From Candidatus Colwelliibacteriota bacterium (GTDB lineage Bacteria; Patescibacteriota; Minisyncoccia; UBA6257; Colwellbacteraceae), in the NCBI GenBank assembly GCA_028711965.1, contig JAQTRD010000031.1, positions 1-5,976 on the forward strand: 5,976 bases of DNA. The letters run 5' to 3'. The stretch's first letter is position 1, and each line of letters opens with the position of its first letter. The translations under genes and the position numbers were made by a program. The notes beneath the pieces are model-generated. The model had not been told where the DNA came from. It saw nothing but the letters and a program-made list of their open reading frames with translations, and did not search any database. This document shows positions 1 to 3,978 of this stretch, piece by piece.

Positions 1-1
1 C

Positions 2-631
2 TTGAACCCCATTATAGAATATAGCCACTCTGGGAGTGCTAATATCGGCGTGGCAAACGTGGGCGGATATGTTTATCGGGGAAAAGAAGTGAAAGGTCTT
101 TTCGGAGACTATGTTTTTGCTGACTGGAGTCGTGGCTTTGTGAAGGGAGACGGAAGCGTGTTTGCGGCCCGCAAAGACGGCGAATCGTGGAGGCTTAGGG
201 AACTTGCGATATCAAGCGGCTTGAATGGGCGCCTGAATCTCTTTATAAGAGGAATCGGACAGGATGAAGAAGGAGAGTTGTATCTTCTGACTTCGGAGAC
301 GACAGGTCCGTCGGGAAGAACCGGAAAGATATTCAAGATAATAAAAACAGATGGAGATGAGTCTCTTCAAGAAGAGTCATCAACGGATGAGGTAAGAGTA
401 ACTATCGACAGCTTCTTATTCAACCCGCCTGACATCACGGTGCCTAACGGGACAAAAGTCATATGGACCAATAATGATCAAGTACCCCACACAGTTACGA
501 GCCAAGGATATTTTGATTCAAAGATTCTATCAAACGGCGAGACTTTCAGCTTCACTTTTAGCAAGACCGGAGTGTTTGAGTATATCTGCTCATTGCATCC
601 GAATATGAAAGGAAAAGTGACGGTTGAATGA
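2..631 (+). CDS. PQQ-dependent sugar dehydrogenase-like protein with C-terminal amicyanin-like cupredoxin domain (5' truncated)
   Basis: The reading frame is open from the left edge, so the true start lies outside; the TTG at 2 is only the first in-frame codon. Visible residues 1-115 look like the last blades of a glucose/sorbosone (PQQ) dehydrogenase beta-propeller: PIIEYSH, GGYVYRG, GLFGDYVFADW, then DEEGELYLLT and TGKIFKI. A Ser/Glu-rich linker (about 116-129) leads into a cupredoxin fold (130-209). Its type 1 copper ligands are visible: H163 in VPHTVT, then C196, H199 and M202 in the Cys-x2-His-x2-Met spacing of amicyanin, followed by the closing strand GKVTVE. Such proteins are normally exported, but the signal peptide would be outside the window. 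Inference: the propeller oxidises a sugar-like substrate and the copper domain passes electrons on. Substrate and PQQ binding cannot be judged from this piece. The stop is TGA. Confidence 0.85.
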   Translation: MNPIIEYSHSGSANIGVANVGGYVYRGKEVKGLFGDYVFADWSRGFVKGDGSVFAARKDGESWRLRELAISSGLNGRLNLFIRGIGQDEEGELYLLTSETTGPSGRTGKIFKIIKTDGDESLQEESSTDEVRVTIDSFLFNPPDITVPNGTKVIWTNNDQVPHTVTSQGYFDSKILSNGETFSFTFSKTGVFEYICSLHPNMKGKVTVE

Positions 632-639
632 AAGAGCAA

Positions 640-662
640 ATCAAACGGAAGCCTTGTTTGAT
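640..662 (+). promoter_or_regulatory. Inverted repeat overlapping the extended -10 box (candidate operator or weak terminator)
   Basis: ATCAAAC at 640-646 and GTTTGAT at 656-662 are perfect 7-base inverted arms around a 9-base spacer, and two G-T pairs can extend the stem inward. The right arm runs into the TG and first T of the extended -10 element. It follows the sugar dehydrogenase stop codon by 8 bases. The sequence after it is AT-rich but not a T-run, so a terminator is weakly supported; an operator site is equally possible. Confidence 0.3.
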
Positions 663-667
663 ATAAT
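659..667 (+). promoter_or_regulatory. Extended -10 promoter for the DUF378 gene
   Basis: TGATATAAT matches the extended -10 pattern TGnTATAAT exactly. No convincing -35 hexamer lies 16-18 bases upstream, which is usual for extended -10 promoters. Transcription would start near 674, leaving about 54 bases of leader before the ATG at 728. Confidence 0.55.
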
Positions 668-727
668 TATTATGAAAAAAGATTCACAGCATAAAGGTCG
701 AATTATTTATTGGAAGATAAAAAGATT

Positions 728-922
728 ATGAAAGCTCTAAAAGTAATAGCGTTGATCTTAGTGGTCGTAGGCGGCCTCAACTGGGGACTTGTCGGTTTTT
801 TCGGATTTGACCTTGTTGCGGCGATTTTTGGCGCCATGTCCGCCTTATCGAGAGTTGTGTATGCTCTTGTCGGATTAAGCGCCGTCTATATGCTGTTTGC
901 GCTCCCAAAAATGAGCAAGTAA
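728..922 (+). CDS. DUF378-family small membrane protein
   Basis: A 64-residue protein with two predicted membrane helices: about residues 4-24 (LKVIALILVVVGGLNWGLVG) and about 38-58 (LSRVVYALVGLSAVYMLF). The GGLNWGLVGFFGFDLVAAIFG stretch and the following SRVVYALVGLSAVYML are characteristic of the DUF378 family (YuzA-like), which has no known function. The ATG at 728 is preferred because it begins the family core; an in-frame TTG at 710 would add six charged residues. A weak GGAAG lies at 712-716. A 19-codon frame at 672-731 overlaps this start by ATGA. It is probably transcribed from the promoter at 659-667 and separated from the VIT gene by GC-rich hairpins. No function can be inferred beyond an inner-membrane location. 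Confidence 0.85.
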   Translation: MKALKVIALILVVVGGLNWGLVGFFGFDLVAAIFGAMSALSRVVYALVGLSAVYMLFALPKMSK

Positions 923-936
923 GAAGATACATATCT

Positions 937-976
937 GCGGCCCGGCGTATCTCAATAACTAAATACGGCGGGCCGC
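937..976 (+). terminator. Long GC-rich hairpin after the DUF378 gene, probable terminator
   Basis: Arms at 937-950 and 963-976 pair at 13 of 14 positions (one G-G mismatch) around the 12-base loop 951-962. The stem starts 14 bases after the DUF378 stop codon. The sequence after the stem, TCTTGT, is only moderately T-rich, so intrinsic termination is plausible but not certain. On the opposite strand no T-run follows. Confidence 0.5.
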
Positions 977-980
977 TCTT

Positions 981-1015
981 GTCGGCTCAAAGACGCCGAC
1001 GCCGCGTTGCGTCGG
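981..1015 (+). promoter_or_regulatory. Two mutually exclusive hairpins just upstream of the VIT gene (candidate leader RNA element)
   Basis: GTCGGC at 981-986 pairs perfectly with GCCGAC at 995-1000 (6 bp, 8-base loop). CCGACGC at 996-1002 instead pairs perfectly with GCGTCGG at 1009-1015 (7 bp, 6-base loop). The two stems share bases 996-1000, so they cannot form together. The second ends 13 bases before the ATG at 1029. No T-run and no Shine-Dalgarno sequence is present to say what such a switch would control. It may be no more than a GC-rich repeat. Confidence 0.3.
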
Positions 1016-1028
1016 GCGATATCATAAA

Positions 1029-1526
1029 ATGGATTCAAAAAAACATCTTGCCGGTCATTTAAGAAATTTTATTTTTGGCGTTGAAGACAGCCTAGTTTCC
1101 ACTGTCGGCCTTGTCTCTGGAATTGCCGTTGCGGGCGTTTCGAAATCGGAGATTCTCCTTACGGGAGCGATTCTTATATTTGTCGAGGCTTTTTCGATGG
1201 GCATAGGCAGTTTTCTTTCCGAGAGATCGGCGGAAGAATTTATCAACGACGAGAAAGTTTCTCTTGGTTATTTAATGGAGAACGGCGCCATAATGTTTCT
1301 TTCTTATTTTATCTCCGGGTTTATACCTCTTTTCCCTTATCTTATATTAAAAACGGAGACCGCGCTGTTTTTATCCGTTGGATTATCTCTTTTATCACTA
1401 TTTGTTTTAGGCGTGGTTAGCGCCAAATTGTTCGGCATCAATATTTTAAAGAGCGGCGCGAGAATGCTTTTCATAGGCGGGATTGCGATTGCTATCGGAG
1501 TGACTGTCGGTAAAATATTTGGATAA
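1029..1526 (+). CDS. Short VIT1/CCC1-family iron/manganese transporter
   Basis: A 165-residue integral membrane protein with five predicted helices (about 23-37, 42-62, 84-105, 109-131 and 144-163). The N-terminal signature FGVEDSLVSTVGLVSGIA and the second-helix motif VEAFSMGIGSFLSE identify the VIT/CCC1 family, which moves Fe2+ and Mn2+ out of the cytoplasm. D20 and M57 match the conserved Asp and Met of the ion path. The loop between helices 2 and 3 is only about 20 residues (E65, E69, E70, D74, E75, E84), where plant and yeast-type members have a long Glu-rich metal-binding domain; total length is well below the usual 220-250. The end looks natural, so this is a compact form rather than a broken gene. 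No Shine-Dalgarno site precedes the ATG; paired hairpins lie just upstream. Metal specificity cannot be read from the sequence. Confidence 0.85.
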   Translation: MDSKKHLAGHLRNFIFGVEDSLVSTVGLVSGIAVAGVSKSEILLTGAILIFVEAFSMGIGSFLSERSAEEFINDEKVSLGYLMENGAIMFLSYFISGFIPLFPYLILKTETALFLSVGLSLLSLFVLGVVSAKLFGINILKSGARMLFIGGIAIAIGVTVGKIFG

Positions 1527-1541
1527 TATTGCGATTAGGAC

Positions 1542-1570
1542 TTGATTTTAAGTTCGTATTCTCCTATGGT
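1542..1570 (+). promoter_or_regulatory. Possible sigma70-type promoter for pyrC
   Basis: TTGATT at 1542-1547 and TATGGT at 1565-1570 are separated by 17 bases, each matching four of six consensus positions. They lie in the 92-base gap between the VIT stop and the pyrC start. The match is weak and readthrough from the VIT gene is an alternative. Confidence 0.25.
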
Positions 1571-1597
1571 TTGGCAAAAGTTCTTTGGATTTTTAAT

Positions 1598-1604
1598 AAG
1601 GAGG
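1598..1604 (+). promoter_or_regulatory. pyrC: Strong Shine-Dalgarno site for pyrC
   Basis: AAGGAGG is a perfect anti-16S match lying 14 bases before the ATG at 1619, a rather long spacing. It supports the ATG over the in-frame TTG at 1529, and it is the only strong ribosome-binding site seen in the window. Confidence 0.7.
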
Positions 1605-1618
1605 AAGGGCGGATATAT

Positions 1619-2671
1619 ATGGAAACGATTGTGATGAGGCAACCGGACGACTTTCATTGCCATTTGCGGGAAGGCGAGATTCTCAAGTTTGTTGCGCCGT
1701 TCACGGCAGGTATCTTTGGCAGGGGGCTAGCGATGGGAAACCTCGCAAGGCCAATTACAACGGCATATGACGCGGTAAGGTATTATCGGGAGATTGTAAG
1801 GGCATGCGGCAGTTCGCGCTTTAAGCCGATAATGTCGATTATGCTTACAAAAAAGACAAATCCAAACATTATTGGCGATGCCGGAAAGAGAGGCATTAAG
1901 ACACTGAAACTCATACCCGGAAATACATCAACGAATTCGGAAGATGGTATTTCCCTTTGGGACATTGAGCGGTCATATCTTAATCTTGCTGCGGCACAGA
2001 GCGTCAATATGGTGTTCTCGATCCATTGCGAATTACTGTCAGACGAAAGCGGGAACGCGATTCCCGAAGAAGAAAGAGAGTCGAAGGCCATTTCTTTTCT
2101 GGACCAATTGATTACATTTCTTCCGAAGCTCAAGATCGTAATCGAGCACGCGAGCACGAGGGATATGATCGATTATGTGAAACGGGCTCCGGAAAATGTG
2201 GCGGCGACGCTGACTCTTCATCACGCGACTTTAACTCGTGATGACGTTTATGAGATGGACGGCTCGATAATTTCTCACAATTATTGCAAACCGATTGCCA
2301 AGACGGCGGATGACAGAGAAGCGGTAATTGAGGCGATGATGAGCGGCAACCCGAAATTCTTCTTCGGGTCGGATAGCGCGCCTCATCTTGAAAGCGCCAA
2401 GATGAGATTCCCTCCGGCGGCGGGAATATTCACGGCACCGGTTGTCTTGCCAGCGCTTTGCGATCTTTTCGAGAGAAGAGAATCTCTTGGAAGACTGGAA
2501 GACTTCGTATCGCGTTTCGGATCGGAATTTTACGGCTTGCCGTTAAATAGCGGCACAATAGAGATCCGAAAAAGGGAGTGGATAGCGCCCGAATATATTG
2601 GAGGAATAAAAGTTTTTCTGGGAGGGACTAGATTTGGCTGGAGGGTAGATTCTCCGATTGGGCTCGCGTAA
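1619..2671 (+). CDS. pyrC: Dihydroorotase, class II (PyrC)
   Basis: A 350-residue amidohydrolase that interconverts N-carbamoyl-L-aspartate and L-dihydroorotate, the third step of de novo pyrimidine synthesis, in the cytoplasm. It aligns throughout with E. coli-type PyrC. All expected active-site residues are visible: metal ligands H13 and H15 in PDDFHCHLR, the carbamylated lysine K97 in KLIPGNTSTNS, H136 in SIHCE, H177 in VIEHAST, catalytic D252 in GSDSAPH, and H256. R17 and N41 match substrate-binding positions. The start is the ATG at 1619, backed by AAGGAGG and by the family's usual N-terminus; the frame upstream to TTG 1529 encodes a non-conserved 30-residue extension. No other pyrimidine gene is nearby. 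The TAA stop lies inside the loop region of a terminator hairpin. Enzyme identity is secure. Confidence 0.95.
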   Translation: METIVMRQPDDFHCHLREGEILKFVAPFTAGIFGRGLAMGNLARPITTAYDAVRYYREIVRACGSSRFKPIMSIMLTKKTNPNIIGDAGKRGIKTLKLIPGNTSTNSEDGISLWDIERSYLNLAAAQSVNMVFSIHCELLSDESGNAIPEEERESKAISFLDQLITFLPKLKIVIEHASTRDMIDYVKRAPENVAATLTLHHATLTRDDVYEMDGSIISHNYCKPIAKTADDREAVIEAMMSGNPKFFFGSDSAPHLESAKMRFPPAAGIFTAPVVLPALCDLFERRESLGRLEDFVSRFGSEFYGLPLNSGTIEIRKREWIAPEYIGGIKVFLGGTRFGWRVDSPIGLA

Positions 2672-2686
2672 TGCGAGTCTTTTTTT
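2661..2686 (+). terminator. Rho-independent terminator overlapping the pyrC stop codon
   Basis: GGCTCGC at 2661-2667 pairs with GCGAGTC at 2673-2679 (7 bp including one G-U) around the loop GTAAT. The run of six or more T residues ending at 2686 follows directly. The pyrC TAA (2669-2671) sits in the loop, so the last codons also build the stem. Confidence 0.85.
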
Positions 2687-2695
2687 ACCGATAAA

Positions 2696-2704
2696 TGCTA
2701 TAAT
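2696..2704 (+). promoter_or_regulatory. Extended -10 promoter of the membrane protein-msrBA-ATPase operon
   Basis: TGCTATAAT is an exact match to TGnTATAAT. No good -35 is present; its place is taken by the pyrC terminator. The -10 hexamer ends only 9 bases before the ATG at 2714, so transcription should start near 2711 and the mRNA should be leaderless or nearly so. Confidence 0.65.
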
Positions 2705-2713
2705 CAAAAACAA

Positions 2714-3070
2714 ATGAAGAAGTTTCTATATTGGGCTCCGAGAGTCTTATCCGTTTTGTTCATCGGCTTTATTTCTCTTTTTTCCTTGGATGTCTTCGGA
2801 TCTTATAGCGGGTGGGAAACTGTATTGGCGTTACTGATCCATTTGATCCCTTCTTTTATTCTGGTTGGAGTAGTTATTCTCTCATGGAAGCGGGATCTTG
2901 TCGGGTCAATCAGTTTTCTCTTCTTGTCTTTGTATTATGTTTGGATGGTCGGGTTCGATCGGCCATGGAGCTGGTATGCCGCCATATCCGGACCGACATT
3001 AGTTATTTCTTTATTGTTTTTTGCGCACTGGATGGTAAGTAAGGGCCGCAGAGCCAATTCGAAAAAATAA
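2714..3070 (+). CDS. Four-helix membrane protein of unknown function
   Basis: A 118-residue protein with four predicted membrane helices: about residues 6-28, 35-57, 64-82 and 88-108, and a basic C-terminal tail (SKGRRANSKK). The N-terminus WAPRVLSVLF...SLFSLDVF and the IHLIPSF motif resemble a family of short uncharacterised bacterial and archaeal membrane proteins (I believe DUF7670; this label is from memory and unchecked). No metal-binding cluster or catalytic motif is visible. It is the first gene of a tight operon, two bases ahead of msrBA, with a promoter almost touching its start codon and no Shine-Dalgarno site. A role linked to copper or oxidative stress is suggested only by its neighbours. 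Confidence 0.8.
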   Translation: MKKFLYWAPRVLSVLFIGFISLFSLDVFGSYSGWETVLALLIHLIPSFILVGVVILSWKRDLVGSISFLFLSLYYVWMVGFDRPWSWYAAISGPTLVISLLFFAHWMVSKGRRANSKK

Positions 3071-3072
3071 TT

Positions 3073-3978
3073 ATGCAGCTTAATTCCTTGACGTCGGAAG
3101 AGCGAAGCGTCATTGAAGAAAAGGGGACAGAAGCTCCTTTTAAGGGGGAGTACGACAACTTTTTTAAAGAGGGTATTTATACCTGTCGAAGATGCGGCGC
3201 GCGCCTTTACCGGTCAGAGAGCAAGTTTGACGCAAATTGCGGTTGGCCGAGTTTTGATAGCGAAGTCCACGGAAGCGTGAAAAAAATACCGGATACGGAC
3301 GGATTGCGTACGGAGATAATATGCGCCCGGTGCGGAGCGCATCTCGGACACGTGTTTACAGGAGAAGGCCACACGCCTAAGAATGTTCGTCACTGTGTCA
3401 ACTCGATCTCAATGAGGTTTATTCCGAAAGCGGAGATTAAGGACGCAAGCGAAACGGCCTATCTCGCCGCCGGGTGCTTTTGGTGCACGGAGGCCGTATT
3501 CCAGAGTCTGGAAGGAGTACTTAAAGTTACTCCGGGGTATGCGGGAGGACAAAAAGAAAATCCGACTTACAAAGAAGTTTCTAAAGGGGATACGGGTTAT
3601 ATCGAAACCGCCAAAATAGAATTTGATCCTGACACTATTTCTTACGAAGCGCTCTTGGAAGTATTCTTTGCTTCCCATGACCCGACAAGCAAAGACAGAC
3701 AGGGAGATGATGTCGGTACGCAATACCGCTCCGCTATCTTCTATACCGACGAACTACAAAGGGAAATTGCCGAACGCCATATAAAAGAATTGAGAGAGGG
3801 GGAAGTTTATTCCAAACCGATGGTTACCGACGTAAGGCCTGTTGAAAAATTTTACGAAGCTGAAGACTACCATAAAAATTATTACGAGAGCCATAAAGAC
3901 GCCCCTTATTGCCGGAACGTCATATCTCCGAAGCTTGTTGAATTGCGGAAAAAATACGGCAATCTTTTTAAAAAATAA
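3073..3978 (+). CDS. msrBA: Bifunctional peptide-methionine sulfoxide reductase MsrB-MsrA
   Basis: A 301-residue fusion repairing both sulfoxide forms of methionine. MsrB (about 1-119, R-sulfoxide): GTEAPFKGEY, zinc cysteines C38/C41 and C84/C87, CGWPSF, HLGHVF, and catalytic C108 in RHCVNS; C56 is a candidate resolving cysteine. MsrA (about 127-301, S-sulfoxide): GCFWC with catalytic C135; Y166, E178, D213 and Y218 fall at the same distances from it as the E. coli catalytic set; C280 in PYCRNV is the likely resolving cysteine. The position before the E178 motif, usually TGH, is TGY here. The B-then-A order is the reverse of the PilB-type A-B fusion. There is no signal peptide, so it is cytoplasmic. 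The start is two bases after the upstream stop with no Shine-Dalgarno site, suggesting translational coupling; the ATPase start follows its stop directly. Confidence 0.95.
   Translation: MQLNSLTSEERSVIEEKGTEAPFKGEYDNFFKEGIYTCRRCGARLYRSESKFDANCGWPSFDSEVHGSVKKIPDTDGLRTEIICARCGAHLGHVFTGEGHTPKNVRHCVNSISMRFIPKAEIKDASETAYLAAGCFWCTEAVFQSLEGVLKVTPGYAGGQKENPTYKEVSKGDTGYIETAKIEFDPDTISYEALLEVFFASHDPTSKDRQGDDVGTQYRSAIFYTDELQREIAERHIKELREGEVYSKPMVTDVRPVEKFYEAEDYHKNYYESHKDAPYCRNVISPKLVELRKKYGNLFKK

Noticed and set aside
1020..1025. TATCAT as a -10 box for the VIT gene
   Set aside because: It ends 3 bases before the ATG, so transcription would start inside the gene, and there is no -35 or TGn extension.
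923..1028. yybP-ykoY manganese riboswitch upstream of the VIT gene
   Set aside because: The hairpins are present, but I cannot see the conserved loop sequences of that class and the leader is too short for a full aptamer plus expression platform.
1529..1618. N-terminal extension of PyrC from the TTG at 1529
   Set aside because: The 30 extra residues do not match PyrC proteins, there is no ribosome-binding site before 1529, and the ATG at 1619 has AAGGAGG upstream and gives the usual N-terminus.
1783..2157. 124-codon minus-strand open frame inside pyrC
   Set aside because: It is fully covered by conserved PyrC sequence including catalytic residues; no recognisable protein and no ribosome-binding site.
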